35,937 nucleotides of DNA from a virus. The notes below the pieces were generated by a model. It had not been told where the DNA came from and made no database searches. It worked only from the letters and a program-made list of their open reading frames with translations. A program made the translations under genes and the position numbers. The stretch is from positions 1-35,937 of the IMG/VR virus record IMGVR_UViG_3300037963_000603; one strand, 5' to 3'. This document shows, piece after piece, positions 23,103 through 31,060 of this stretch. How positions within the stretch are numbered: position 1 is the stretch's first letter; each line of letters begins with the position of its first letter.

Positions 23103-24371
23103 TCAATGGGTTTCACTCCAGTTGTTTCCTTGTGTTGCTTCAGCGTCGATGCGGACTCGCATGTTGTAGTATTCCCCAGCCGCTGTAGCGCTATATACCA
23201 GGGATGAACATAAGTCATCGACGTGTTTTGGGTCGCATTCAAACTGTAATTCGTCATGAATAAATCCTAATTGTGATGCACATATACCTACCTCTTGCAT
23301 TGTTTGTTGGTTTAATACCATCCATCTTTTCGCAATAACTCCTGCTCCGGATTGGAGGAGGTAGTTAAGACTTTTGTGAGGTGAATCAACCGTGATTTTT
23401 CTTCCATCGATAGACTTAATATGCCCTCTTTCTCCAGCTTTCTTGATAGCTTCAAGTAAATCACCCAGTCCTTCGACCGCTTCAACATACGCTGAGCGGA
23501 TCTCTTTACCTTTTCTTTTAGCTGCTGTAGAGGAAAGTTGTGCATCAAATGAGTGTCCAATTTTTTCGTCACCTGCACCGTACAGGAAAGCATAAGTTAC
23601 TGTTTTGACATCTCTTCTACTAATGCCGATTTTATCTGCGTTAGTTTGATGAATGTCTCCGTTGAGGAGGATGTCTGCGTAGCGTCCTGAATCGAACCTA
23701 GCCAAATAGTGAGCAAGCATCCGAAGCTCAATCCCAGACAAATCAGCGCCGACCATGCATAACCCTGGACTTGGTATAAAGAGTTTTCTAAATCTTCCGT
23801 CTGAGTTACATTGCGCAAGGTTCGGGTTTCTGTGTGCACAGCGGTGTGTATTCGTTGCAACGCTGCAGTGATGATGTATCCGTTCATTCGTAACAAGCTT
23901 CAGCCAAGCGTTCGTGCCTTGCGAGACTTGACCAAGCATTTTCGTTACCGTCAAACATTTCAGAAACTCCATAGAAATCGGAGACCCAATCTCTGTCAGA
24001 ATAACTTCGTCGATAACTGGTTTCCCAGTAGTTGTCTTCGTCTTTGGCTTCCAGCCATGAAAGGTTTGCAGGATCCATGAAATATGGTCTCGTGAAGTAC
24101 AATTTAGCTCCTTTAATCGAGTAGAGGGTGCACCCGCAACATATCCTTGCGTGCGGTTATTTCGTTTCGGAGTGAATTCTGCTCCTGCGACGTAAGGGTG
24201 TTGCCTTCGTAGTGACTCCTCAGTCTCTCGTAACTCTCTTGTGAGAGCAGATGTAAGCTCCCATGCAGCATTCTGATCAAATCGCCATCCATGAATTTCT
24301 TGCTCCGTTAGAATTTGTTGGACTTGATGTTCTAATTCTACCCATTTAGGTAGGGTTGGAAATGATCCCAT
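23103..24371 (-). CDS. DNA polymerase, polymerase domain (T7 gp5 C-terminal part), separate ORF
   Basis: Family A polymerase fingers and palm motifs are complete: GADLSGIELRMLAHYLARFD (motif A), RRDVKTVTYAFLYGAGDEKIG (motif B), and FIHDELQFE (motif C with catalytic His-Asp). The 3'-5' exonuclease is on a separate ORF just upstream in another frame. Similarity to T7 gp5 begins at LPKWVELEHQ. The first ATG is 24371, 34 bases inside the exonuclease ORF, without a Shine-Dalgarno sequence; an earlier TTG at 24437 is possible. The frame is -1 relative to the exonuclease, so either two proteins or a programmed frameshift must join the domains. The thioredoxin-binding loop of T7 is cut to about 25 residues (EFTPKRNNRTQGYVAGAP region). 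Confidence 0.85.
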   Translation of the reverse strand: MGSFPTLPKWVELEHQVQQILTEQEIHGWRFDQNAAWELTSALTRELRETEESLRRQHPYVAGAEFTPKRNNRTQGYVAGAPSTRLKELNCTSRDHISWILQTFHGWKPKTKTTTGKPVIDEVILTEIGSPISMEFLKCLTVTKMLGQVSQGTNAWLKLVTNERIHHHCSVATNTHRCAHRNPNLAQCNSDGRFRKLFIPSPGLCMVGADLSGIELRMLAHYLARFDSGRYADILLNGDIHQTNADKIGISRRDVKTVTYAFLYGAGDEKIGHSFDAQLSSTAAKRKGKEIRSAYVEAVEGLGDLLEAIKKAGERGHIKSIDGRKITVDSPHKSLNYLLQSGAGVIAKRWMVLNQQTMQEVGICASQLGFIHDELQFECDPKHVDDLCSSLVYSATAAGEYYNMRVRIDAEATQGNNWSETH

Positions 24372-24862
24372 AATTTGGTGGTAACGTTGACATCTTGGAC
24401 ACAATAGTCTTCCATTTCTTGTGACCAGTTTTTCCAATCAGTAGACTTACTGAACGAACCTTTAAATTCATTTAATCGATAACCGTATGCTTCGAGTGAG
24501 TGGCGACCATACAATTTTAGTGGCATTTGATCCCAATTGCGTCTCTTATCTATGTTCATTATGTCTTGGTGGTAAAGCCTAGATAAAAGAAGAGTGTCAA
24601 TGATATAAGGATTGCGATCAAACCAAGAATAAAGTTTCCGAATGACAGGAAGATCATAGCCAATAATGTTGTGACCAATAACGCAATCAGCATCGTAGAG
24701 CCGTTGTATCCCGCGTACAATAGGCTCCTGGTTACCTGTGTCATTGTACGTGATAGTCTTTTTTGTATCGATGTCATGAATAGCAAGGCAGTGGATGGTA
24801 GAAACATTGTAAAGTAGTCCGTCTGTCTCTAAATCAAAGATCAGAGTCACTTCTGATTCCAT
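24338..24862 (-). CDS. DNA polymerase, 3'-5' exonuclease domain, separate ORF
   Basis: This 174-aa protein is the proofreading part of a T7 gp5-type polymerase. Exo I (FDLETDG), Exo II (VIGHNIIGYDLPVI) and Exo III (YCVQDVNVT) carry the acidic metal ligands, and SLEAYGYRLNEFKG matches T7 ALEAWGYRLGEMKG. The frame stops (TAG at 24338) right at the boundary where T7 gp5 passes to its polymerase domain, and the polymerase continues in the -1 frame. It begins within a 16-base overlap with a 34-aa ORF. A single-base error in the assembly would also produce this picture. Confidence 0.85.
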   Translation of the reverse strand: MESEVTLIFDLETDGLLYNVSTIHCLAIHDIDTKKTITYNDTGNQEPIVRGIQRLYDADCVIGHNIIGYDLPVIRKLYSWFDRNPYIIDTLLLSRLYHQDIMNIDKRRNWDQMPLKLYGRHSLEAYGYRLNEFKGSFSKSTDWKNWSQEMEDYCVQDVNVTTKLWDHFQPYLNG

Positions 24863-24951
24863 ACGTAGGTTTTATCCACAAACTGGGCACGTTTAATAGC
24901 TTCCTGTGTTGGTGGGTTAGGGCGTTTCAATTCAGAAATCTGTTGCTGCAT
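24847..24951 (-). CDS. Tiny ORF between primase-helicase and DNA polymerase, 34 aa
   Basis: ATG at 24951 overlaps the primase-helicase stop by 20 bases and the stop TGA overlaps the exonuclease-domain ORF by 16. The peptide starts MQQQISELKRPNPP and ends with DKTYVWNQK. It bridges the only gap between the two replication genes, which supports translation. No function recognised. Confidence 0.45.
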   Translation of the reverse strand: MQQQISELKRPNPPTQEAIKRAQFVDKTYVWNQK

Positions 24952-26548
24952 TGAACTCTGGTTCTGGTTGAGTTTCATAGAATTTACAAGTAGGTAGATC
25001 ATAACTTAATTGACAGGCAACACCAGTCTCGCCAGAATATCTATTCTTGAGGATTCTAACAGTTGTATCAGACTGTTTGCCTCCGCTCTGCTGATCTCTT
25101 TCGAGTCCAATACATGCGTCAGACAACTGTGCAATCGCCGCAGATCCTCGGAGCTGTCCAAGTGTGACACGGGCACCTTCTTCATGATTTTGATCCGATG
25201 ATGTTCGTTTTAGGTGCGAAACAAGAAACAAAGCAATGCCTGTTCTTTCTACTAATGACCTTAGTTTAGTCATAGTAGTATCAATCATTCTGCGTTCATC
25301 TCCATCCAAACCACTAAGTAGAATGGACAAGTGATCTAAGAAAATTATCTTACAATCCAGCCCCGACGCCAGATATTCAATCCTGTTATAAATAATATCA
25401 GGATCATAGGATCCAAAACCATCAAAAAGAAATAAATTCCAATTTGCCATGGTCTGATCGAATGCTTGTACCAATTCATCATGACTATGTTCACCTAAAT
25501 GTAGGGACTTGCCAACATGGGCAGACATCAACCCTAGGGCTGTACGACGGTTGGATTCTTCCAACGCCAAATAACCGACCCGCTCCCCCTTGTTAAGAAG
25601 GTTAGTTGCAAGTTCACGACAGAAGCTGGATTTTCCGATACCAGATCCTGCAGTGATTGTGACAAGCTCTCCATACCTGATCCCGTGAAGCTTTGACTGT
25701 AATCCTTTAAATGGGTAGTCATGATCTGCTGATGGTGATGGTGTAGTTACTAGCTCTAAAAGAGTTTTGCCATCGACAATGCCATCAGGGCGGAACGGTT
25801 TGGCGTCCCAGATAGCTCTGCATACAGAGTCAGTGTCGTTTGCTTGGAGTGCGTCTGAGGCATCCTTGTAGTTGCCTTGAAGGTGGGCAATTTTGACTTT
25901 GCCTGGTGGTAGTACCCCGGCACACTCTTCAGCCGCTTGACGCCCTGGTTGATCATTGTCGAAAAATATAACAATTTCATCATAACCCTGGAGTAATGGT
26001 AATTGTTTCTGTATAGCCTTCTTTGCTCCAGCAGCTCCTGATGGTACAGAAACCATTGGCCAACCTGGCATACACTCAGATCCACTAGCTGCATCTAATT
26101 CACCCTCAAAGATGACGATACGTTTGCCTGTTGTTGGATATAAATGCTGACCAAAGAATGTACCAGGTGTATCACCCTCGTATGAGAATGATTTACCTTT
26201 TGTTTTAACCTTGGCACCCATGAGGACACCAGATTCGTCATGATAGTAAAAGCGAAGCCTATCACCATCACGGTAAATACGATATTTCTCACAGACTTTC
26301 TGAGAGATGTTACGCTTCTGCAGCCGTTCGGCTGAGCCTATTAGTTCCACTCGTTTTGTATAGTGAATGTGTTTTGTAGGTTCACCATCACCGTGCGTAT
26401 AGTGATGGCAAACAAAGCAATATGTGTGACCGTCATCATAGACACTCTTGGCATCTGATGACCCACACTCCTCACATGGCTCATGAAATAAAAACTCAGA
26501 GGAGCCATTTAAGAGGGATGTTTTGGAAAGATGTCCAAGGGATGTCAT
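24932..26548 (-). CDS. Primase-helicase (T7 gp4-like), 538 aa
   Basis: One protein unwinds the fork and primes lagging-strand synthesis. Order of parts: N-terminal zinc-binding motif with Cys pairs CEEC and CFVCH (residues ~25-48); TOPRIM primase core with FEGELDAAS (~residue 148) and FFDNDQPGR; linker; RecA-like hexameric helicase with Walker A GSGIGKSSF (~302) and the DHLSIL Walker B region; acidic C-terminus ending DF, like the T7 gp4 tail that contacts polymerase. Length matches T7 gp4 (566 aa). The ATG at 26548 lies 53 bases inside the endonuclease gene. Confidence 0.95.
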   Translation of the reverse strand: MTSLGHLSKTSLLNGSSEFLFHEPCEECGSSDAKSVYDDGHTYCFVCHHYTHGDGEPTKHIHYTKRVELIGSAERLQKRNISQKVCEKYRIYRDGDRLRFYYHDESGVLMGAKVKTKGKSFSYEGDTPGTFFGQHLYPTTGKRIVIFEGELDAASGSECMPGWPMVSVPSGAAGAKKAIQKQLPLLQGYDEIVIFFDNDQPGRQAAEECAGVLPPGKVKIAHLQGNYKDASDALQANDTDSVCRAIWDAKPFRPDGIVDGKTLLELVTTPSPSADHDYPFKGLQSKLHGIRYGELVTITAGSGIGKSSFCRELATNLLNKGERVGYLALEESNRRTALGLMSAHVGKSLHLGEHSHDELVQAFDQTMANWNLFLFDGFGSYDPDIIYNRIEYLASGLDCKIIFLDHLSILLSGLDGDERRMIDTTMTKLRSLVERTGIALFLVSHLKRTSSDQNHEEGARVTLGQLRGSAAIAQLSDACIGLERDQQSGGKQSDTTVRILKNRYSGETGVACQLSYDLPTCKFYETQPEPEFNAATDF

Positions 26549-26849
26549 GCTTATCGCACCACTTAGCGTATGTAGTTTTTGATTTCTTGCTGATTTTATT
26601 GTAAGGGGATTGGAAGACCATACGTAAATCTAAATGAGGATTCAGTTCTTTGACTGCCCTGATTTTACGCCGATCAGCCGGATCCCAGTATCCTTTGCAT
26701 TCAAGCACAACACCATTAGGTAAAATAAAGTCAGGTGTATAAACATGCTGAATAATATAACGGACTTTGGTTGTTTCGTATTCATACTTCACTCCAAGCT
26801 CAACAAGAAGATCAGCAACCTTTTCCTCAAGCCCAGAGCGGAATGCCAT
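26496..26849 (-). CDS. Endonuclease I / Holliday junction resolvase (T7 gp3-like), 117 aa
   Basis: This dimeric nuclease resolves branched DNA and helps break down the host chromosome. The PD-(D/E)XK-type site is readable: an early Glu in the GLEEKVADLL helix, YTPDF (Asp), then VLECKGYWDPADRRK (Glu-x-Lys). In T7 gp3 the matching residues are E20, D55, E65 and K67. Length is typical. It starts at the SSB stop (26849) and its end overlaps the primase-helicase start. Confidence 0.93.
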   Translation of the reverse strand: MAFRSGLEEKVADLLVELGVKYEYETTKVRYIIQHVYTPDFILPNGVVLECKGYWDPADRRKIRAVKELNPHLDLRMVFQSPYNKISKKSKTTYAKWCDKHDIPWTSFQNIPLKWLL

Positions 26850-27412
26850 TAGAAATCATCCTCAGTATCTTCAGAGGACGTCACGTTTGGTTCACTAGCT
26901 TTAAAGCCTTCAGTCTTACCAAACAATGCTGCAACGTCTTCAGCCGCCATGTCGCCAGTGTCTACACCAGCTCCTGAATTGAGAGACACCAATTGAACAC
27001 CAACCAATTTAAGACTCGTTCCATAAGTAACTCCATCCTTGAGGATGTAAGGTTTTTGATAGAACGCCAACTTAACTTGGCTACCAGAATACATGGGTGT
27101 ATTCTCATCTGTGACTGGTGTACCTTCAGTGTCAACGACTGGTGGTCGGTTGTCTTCATTCCAACTGAATTTTACTTTGAATTGATTGTCAGCGATTTCT
27201 TCCCAAGGTTCAGGCTTGAGAACAGAACGCTTTGGATTCTTAAGTTTGGATTGTGCCCATTCAAGTGACTCAGTACGATCTTCTTCTAGGGACTCAACCA
27301 TGCTACCATCAACAATGGCAGACAAGGAATAACCAAACTTACTTGGTTTCATTACAGCTTGATACCCTTCAAGGATGACAGGCTGTTCAGTTTTGTGGAT
27401 AGTGCGTGGCAT
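26849..27412 (-). CDS. Single-stranded DNA-binding protein (T7 gp2.5-like), 187 aa
   Basis: It coats single-stranded DNA and coordinates polymerase and helicase. Position between RNA polymerase and endonuclease I is that of T7 gene 2.5. The body is a beta-rich OB-like fold (QVKLAFYQKPYILKDGVTYGTS and SLKLVGVQLVSLN), and the C-terminus is acidic and ends in Phe (SSEDTEDDF), the feature of gp2.5 that contacts gp4 and gp5. Length is somewhat below T7 gp2.5 (232 aa). It starts at the RNA polymerase stop. Confidence 0.9.
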   Translation of the reverse strand: MPRTIHKTEQPVILEGYQAVMKPSKFGYSLSAIVDGSMVESLEEDRTESLEWAQSKLKNPKRSVLKPEPWEEIADNQFKVKFSWNEDNRPPVVDTEGTPVTDENTPMYSGSQVKLAFYQKPYILKDGVTYGTSLKLVGVQLVSLNSGAGVDTGDMAAEDVAALFGKTEGFKASEPNVTSSEDTEDDF

Positions 27413-29751
27413 TAACAGAAAAAATAAGTGGATTCAATCACGGATTCCGGTTCAAGGTCTCCAATGATCGGTGGTTTAGTCTCCGCTTCTATTTGGTTAG
27501 CGAAGTCTTGCAAGTAATCATGTTCGGCAAAGAGGTGCATATATGTCTCTCGTACAATTGTACTGAGAGATGACATGTCAGTAGCACGACACAATACAGA
27601 ATCGTGAATAAGAGCGATCGGTGCGTCAAAACGTAGTGCACTTAGATGTAACAGTGAGGCATCGAGTGAATGTATAAGATTTGGAGCTGTAGCATTTTTG
27701 TGATGTTGCTTGTCAACCTTGTCAGAGTCATTGACTGCGACAGTTAACTTACAACGACCCATCAACTGTAGTTCAACTTGAACTGTCTGTTTCTTCATTA
27801 ACTTCTGAGTAACAACAAAACCAGATGGTGTAATCCATTTTAGTTCTGTTTTACCACGGTCGATTGCCTTAGCGACCTCAGATTCAATCCAAGACATAAC
27901 AGCCATAGGACCAGGTACAACCTCATCCATAGCATTTCTAACAGCGACAACAGTCTTTGTCAAGTCATCCTTCTCAATCTCAACACCTTTTTCTTTTAGT
28001 GCATCTCTGATGTACCCACGATTACTAAAAGGTTTAGCATTGTAGGGTACGGTCATAACGACTCTTTTGACTACCTTTCTATCCATATAATTACGGATAG
28101 AATTAGGGCAGAAAGGAGTAGCAGTAGTAGCAACGACAGCATAAGCATCCTGTGGTTTATCGGACGGTAACACGTTAACTAGACTAGCTGTGTTCTTATC
28201 CCTAGCTAATCCAGCTAGTATTTGTAGACCACTACATGTAGCGTCTGTAGCTATCATAGCAGATGTGAAGTGACGATCACACTTTAACACGCAATGATAG
28301 TACTCATCACATGCTGCCAGGAATTGCCAAGGTTCATCAGCAGCTTCCCATTCGTGAATGTGTAAGATAGGATCAGAAGCGACACAAGAGATTAGATGTG
28401 TGTTGTTCTTAACCCACTCTAATCGTTTAGCCATAGGATCTTTATCTAGACCATATGTTGTAGCAACTTGAAACGCTAACCAGTCTTCAGATTCAGGAGT
28501 TATGTAAGACTCATCCGCAAAACGTAACAAACTTTTTCCAAAGTCAGTATCTTGTGGCGTGAGAAATGCAGGAATTGGGTAAGCTCTACCTCTGTAATCA
28601 AACGACCACGGAATGTAGAATTTATCTCTATCCTTGAACCTAGCTACTGCTTCCATCGTCATCCTAGTACGGCATGACTTCCTAAACTCTTGTGCTTGTA
28701 AGTTATGAACCTCAGCACAATTCCTCCTATAGGATTTACGAGACTCAGCGTTCTCCTCAATATCTATAGGCTTGGGTGGTAGTTCATGATGGATAATAGG
28801 GAGAAACTTACCAACAGCTCGTTCCAATCTATCTAGCTCTTCCGCAACCCCTACGATAAAGGGGTTTAGCCGGTAAGGAACCTTCTGGATTTTGTTCAAA
28901 AACTCCAGTGGTTTATCTCCCTGTATAGATGTGGGATCGCCCCGCCTTACCATGTCATGCCCTCTCATCACCTCATTGAGGATGTAACCACCTTGCCTAT
29001 CATGCTCCCAATCATTGGGTTCGATAAGCATTGGCCACGCAAGTGGGCTGAATAGTTCAGCATCACGCATTATTTTGTCCTTGATCTCCAAGAACTCTGG
29101 AGTAGGGATAACATACTGCACACGTTTACGTCCTTGCAGTTGCATGTCCTTCGTGAACCAGCCGCTACTCTGCATGATGCAATCAAGTAGCCAACCTCCA
29201 AGTTTAATGCGATTAGAGCTTCCCCATGTAGTCCATTGCTTGACTTCATAGCGATTCATCAAGGTACGAATGACAACTAATTTCTGCTGTGTTCCAATAG
29301 AACGATGCCAATAGTTGTCCTTGAGAGTCTTTAATAGACCAGGTGCATTGTTTTCATAGTGTCGCATCTGGCACTCTTGCTCTACAGCAAGTCCTATAGA
29401 CTCACATACTTTGGTGGCTTGGTTACTTTTCTCTTTATATGAGAAAACCTTATCAAAGGTTATCTTTACAGCAATGGCTGCAGCAGCAAGTGGTTCAACA
29501 TCAGCAAGATACTTTTGTATCTCAGCAAATGCAGCACCAGTCTTACCTTCTTTTATGCGAGAGGTAGTTGCTTCAATACGTGCCACCACAAGGGGCAGCA
29601 AAGTATCAATAGAAGCAGCTCCATATACAGTAGCAGACGCATACTGTTTACCTTCTAAATCGCGTGTGTTCTTATGTAGTTTCTTAAGACCTTGCGAGAT
29701 AGCATCTCGTTCAAGTTGTATCTGTTCGTCAATCTGGGCTGGTGTTGGCAA
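27412..29751 (-). CDS. T7-type single-subunit RNA polymerase, 779 aa
   Basis: It transcribes phage middle and late genes. Conserved palm and fingers motifs: TDATCSGLQILAGLARD (motif A; T7 has DGSCSGIQ), KRVVMTVPYNAKPFSNRGY (motif B with Lys and Tyr) and LIHDSVLCR (motif C with the catalytic HDS). The C-terminus STYFFC corresponds to the T7 FAFA foot. It is about 100 residues shorter than T7 gp1 (883 aa), mainly in the N-terminal promoter-binding domain. The start is TTG at 29751: a strong GAGGAG sits four bases upstream and no ATG occurs in frame for about 130 codons. It overlaps the end of a 45-aa ORF. Confidence 0.96.
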   Translation of the reverse strand: MPTPAQIDEQIQLERDAISQGLKKLHKNTRDLEGKQYASATVYGAASIDTLLPLVVARIEATTSRIKEGKTGAAFAEIQKYLADVEPLAAAAIAVKITFDKVFSYKEKSNQATKVCESIGLAVEQECQMRHYENNAPGLLKTLKDNYWHRSIGTQQKLVVIRTLMNRYEVKQWTTWGSSNRIKLGGWLLDCIMQSSGWFTKDMQLQGRKRVQYVIPTPEFLEIKDKIMRDAELFSPLAWPMLIEPNDWEHDRQGGYILNEVMRGHDMVRRGDPTSIQGDKPLEFLNKIQKVPYRLNPFIVGVAEELDRLERAVGKFLPIIHHELPPKPIDIEENAESRKSYRRNCAEVHNLQAQEFRKSCRTRMTMEAVARFKDRDKFYIPWSFDYRGRAYPIPAFLTPQDTDFGKSLLRFADESYITPESEDWLAFQVATTYGLDKDPMAKRLEWVKNNTHLISCVASDPILHIHEWEAADEPWQFLAACDEYYHCVLKCDRHFTSAMIATDATCSGLQILAGLARDKNTASLVNVLPSDKPQDAYAVVATTATPFCPNSIRNYMDRKVVKRVVMTVPYNAKPFSNRGYIRDALKEKGVEIEKDDLTKTVVAVRNAMDEVVPGPMAVMSWIESEVAKAIDRGKTELKWITPSGFVVTQKLMKKQTVQVELQLMGRCKLTVAVNDSDKVDKQHHKNATAPNLIHSLDASLLHLSALRFDAPIALIHDSVLCRATDMSSLSTIVRETYMHLFAEHDYLQDFANQIEAETKPPIIGDLEPESVIESTYFFC

Positions 29752-29866
29752 TAGGCTCCTCTAGCAGTGCGGACTTGCTTTGCGTGTATGTGAAATCGTA
29801 GCATTGAGCAAGCTCAGGATAGTCCTCCTTAAGCTGCTCAAACTCTTCAAGATTGATCAGTGTCAT
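29729..29866 (-). CDS. Hypothetical protein overlapping the RNA polymerase start, 45 aa
   Basis: ATG at 29866, stop TGA at 29729. The peptide (MTLINLEEFEQLKEDY... CYDFTYTQSKSALLEEP) is acidic and helical. It overlaps the 103-aa gene by 20 bases and the RNA polymerase by 23; its GAGGAG codons double as the ribosome-binding site of the polymerase. Translation of this ORF would bring ribosomes onto the polymerase TTG. Function unknown. Confidence 0.6.
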   Translation of the reverse strand: MTLINLEEFEQLKEDYPELAQCYDFTYTQSKSALLEEPIANTSPD

Positions 29867-30158
29867 TTAGTTTAACGGGTGAAACGTGTCTTAGCTCGTC
29901 GTCAGTGCAGATAGTAAAGGATGCACCCTCACTGACAAGTTGTCGTACTCTGTTTTCGGCAGCGTGTTGTTTTTGGTAAACGTACTCTTTGACTTTACCT
30001 TTGGAGTTTTCTGCACGTATGATACAACACACAGAACTGGGGATCTCCCAACCGCGCAGCTTCCAATCCTCAAATTCCTCCCATGTCGGAGTATGCAAGA
30101 ACTCTTCGGGCATGTCACTCCATGCCTCCCAGTTGTTTGGAAAGTAGTTACCACTCAT
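29847..30158 (-). CDS. Early hypothetical protein, 103 aa
   Basis: Trp- and Glu-rich N-terminal half (NNWEAWSDMPEEFLHTPTWE) followed by a beta-rich segment (SSVCCIIRAENSKGKVKEYVYQKQ) and a C-terminal helix. The Trp-rich beginning and the KVKEYVYQKQHAAENRVR part give it the look of a genuine folded protein. It overlaps its neighbours by about 10 and 20 bases. No family recognised; position among early genes suggests a host-takeover or regulatory role. Confidence 0.65.
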   Translation of the reverse strand: MSGNYFPNNWEAWSDMPEEFLHTPTWEEFEDWKLRGWEIPSSVCCIIRAENSKGKVKEYVYQKQHAAENRVRQLVSEGASFTICTDDELRHVSPVKLNDTDQS

Positions 30159-30312
30159 CTGTTTGTTTTACGTTTTTAAGAAATCGACTGCCACCGGACA
30201 ATTCAGCAGCAGCCCATGCAGCATGCTCTAAATCGGGTGCCAATAAGTATCGCACCTGACCGTCAATTTGTGTGTACTCGTATTCTTTAAGAGAGGAGTT
30301 CTGTAACTTCAT
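30148..30312 (-). CDS. Early hypothetical protein, 54 aa
   Basis: I choose the ATG at 30312 (MKLQNSSLKEYEYTQ), which gives a compact protein with DGQVRYLLAPDLEHAAWAAAEL and an acidic-aromatic C-terminus. A longer ORF in this frame starts at 30459 and its ATG overlaps the preceding stop (ATGA), so a 103-aa version is possible; I reject it because the 64-aa ORF in another frame occupies that stretch with a more protein-like composition. Overlap with that ORF is 26 bases. Confidence 0.55.
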   Translation of the reverse strand: MKLQNSSLKEYEYTQIDGQVRYLLAPDLEHAAWAAAELSGGSRFLKNVKQTDEW

Positions 30313-30481
30313 TAGTTTTCTTGCGTCGTCTTGCTGGACGCGGTTGTGGTAGATACTTTTCACGCTGAGAGAGTTCTTTATATTTGGAGTACCATTGATG
30401 ATCTTCTCCAAAGTAGTGTAACCAGCAATAGATTGCATTACGGATGTAGAAGTCGTCATCGTGTGGTTTTTGTTTTGGCAT
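30287..30481 (-). CDS. Early hypothetical protein, 64 aa
   Basis: ATG at 30481 (a GTG lies two codons upstream). The N-terminal half is rich in aromatic residues and His (DDDFYIRNAIYCWLHYF) and the C-terminal third is strongly basic (PQPRPARRRKKTNE). It overlaps the preceding gene by 26 bases. No clear Shine-Dalgarno sequence. Function unknown. The alternative reading in this region is the long version of the next ORF. Confidence 0.5.
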   Translation of the reverse strand: MPKQKPHDDDFYIRNAIYCWLHYFGEDHQWYSKYKELSQREKYLPQPRPARRRKKTNEVTELLS

Positions 30482-30668
30482 TGTCACGTAATTGATTTTC
30501 TAGTTTGTCGGCATCGATTTCATTATAAAATGGAGATGTATAATCACAGAAGTAGAACCTGACACCTTGCACTAACAACATGGATAGCATTTGCTCAACA
30601 CTACGCATTTCTGCATCAGCAATTTCTTCAAGGACTTTTTGTTGTGTGTCGTTGAGGGTGAAGTTCAT
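30456..30668 (-). CDS. Early hypothetical protein, 70 aa
   Basis: ATG at 30668 overlaps the stop of the membrane peptide gene (ATGA). The first 40 residues form two likely helices (LNDTQQKVLEEIADAEMRS, then VEQMLSMLLVQGVRFYF), followed by an aromatic turn and a Lys-rich tail. Composition and overlap support coding. No family recognised. Confidence 0.6.
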   Translation of the reverse strand: MNFTLNDTQQKVLEEIADAEMRSVEQMLSMLLVQGVRFYFCDYTSPFYNEIDADKLENQLRDNAKTKTTR

Positions 30669-30784
30669 TTGTTGTTGTAGTACTTAGAGGTGATGCGGTT
30701 AGCACGTTGCCAAATAAATGCAGTGCTGAATAATCCTACCATACCAACGATGGCAAGAATGATGGTTGATTCGTCCCAGATCAT
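30665..30784 (-). CDS. Small single-pass membrane protein, 39 aa
   Basis: ATG at 30784 overlaps the stop of the zinc-ribbon gene and its TGA overlaps the next ATG. After a short acidic N-terminus (MIWDEST) comes one hydrophobic helix, IILAIVGMVGLFSTAFIW, then a basic tail (RANRITSKYY). Charges predict the tail in the cytoplasm. A small inner- or thylakoid-membrane peptide made early could affect envelope physiology or exclude other phages; this is inference. Confidence 0.6.
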   Translation of the reverse strand: MIWDESTIILAIVGMVGLFSTAFIWQRANRITSKYYNNK

Positions 30785-30996
30785 TTGTTAATAACCACTT
30801 GATAATCGTATTTGTCAACCATGTTACCACATGTTTGGCAACCTAAGGCGCTCCATGCAAAGTGATAGACACGATGCACTGCGCCACATGTACACATAAT
30901 TTCTTTGCCGTGTTTACCGGCGCGTGTGTAGCGTGTGATGGGTTTGGTTTGCAACTGCGGACTTGCTTGCGTGAATGTGTTATGAATGTGAATCAC
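30781..30996 (-). CDS. Early zinc-ribbon protein, 71 aa
   Basis: Two cysteine pairs, CTCGAVHRVYHF and CQTCGNM, 20 residues apart, form a zinc ribbon, with a short beta tail (YDYQVVINK). The start is GTG at 30996; the only in-frame ATG (30897) would leave just 38 residues beginning at the first Cys. The GTG and its GGCGG-like binding site lie within the hairpin at 30991-31041, so translation may depend on RNA folding. Function unknown; zinc ribbons of this size often bind RNA polymerase or nucleic acid. Confidence 0.6.
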   Translation of the reverse strand: MIHIHNTFTQASPQLQTKPITRYTRAGKHGKEIMCTCGAVHRVYHFAWSALGCQTCGNMVDKYDYQVVINK

Positions 30997-31041
30997 AATA
31001 AAACCGCCGCTATGTATTAGTAATAGCGACGGATTGTGATT
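30991..31041 (-). terminator. Bipartite hairpin after the ArdA-like gene, probable terminator
   Basis: On the minus strand, AATCACAAT, then CCGTCGCTAT, a 9-base loop, ATAGCGGCGG (one G-U pair), TTTT, and ATTGTGATT. The inner 10-bp stem followed by TTTTATT is terminator-like; the outer 9-bp arms pair around the TTTT bulge. It lies 20 bases after the ArdA-like stop and covers the GTG of the next gene. It might instead be an RNase III processing site, as found between T7 early genes. Confidence 0.65.
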
Positions 31042-31060
31042 AGTTTGTAATTATAATTAA

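Noticed and set aside
30313-30459. Longer start for the 54-aa early gene, beginning at an ATGA overlap
   Set aside because: The extension would overlap another plausible 64-aa gene for about 150 bases and looks less protein-like, but it remains an open alternative.
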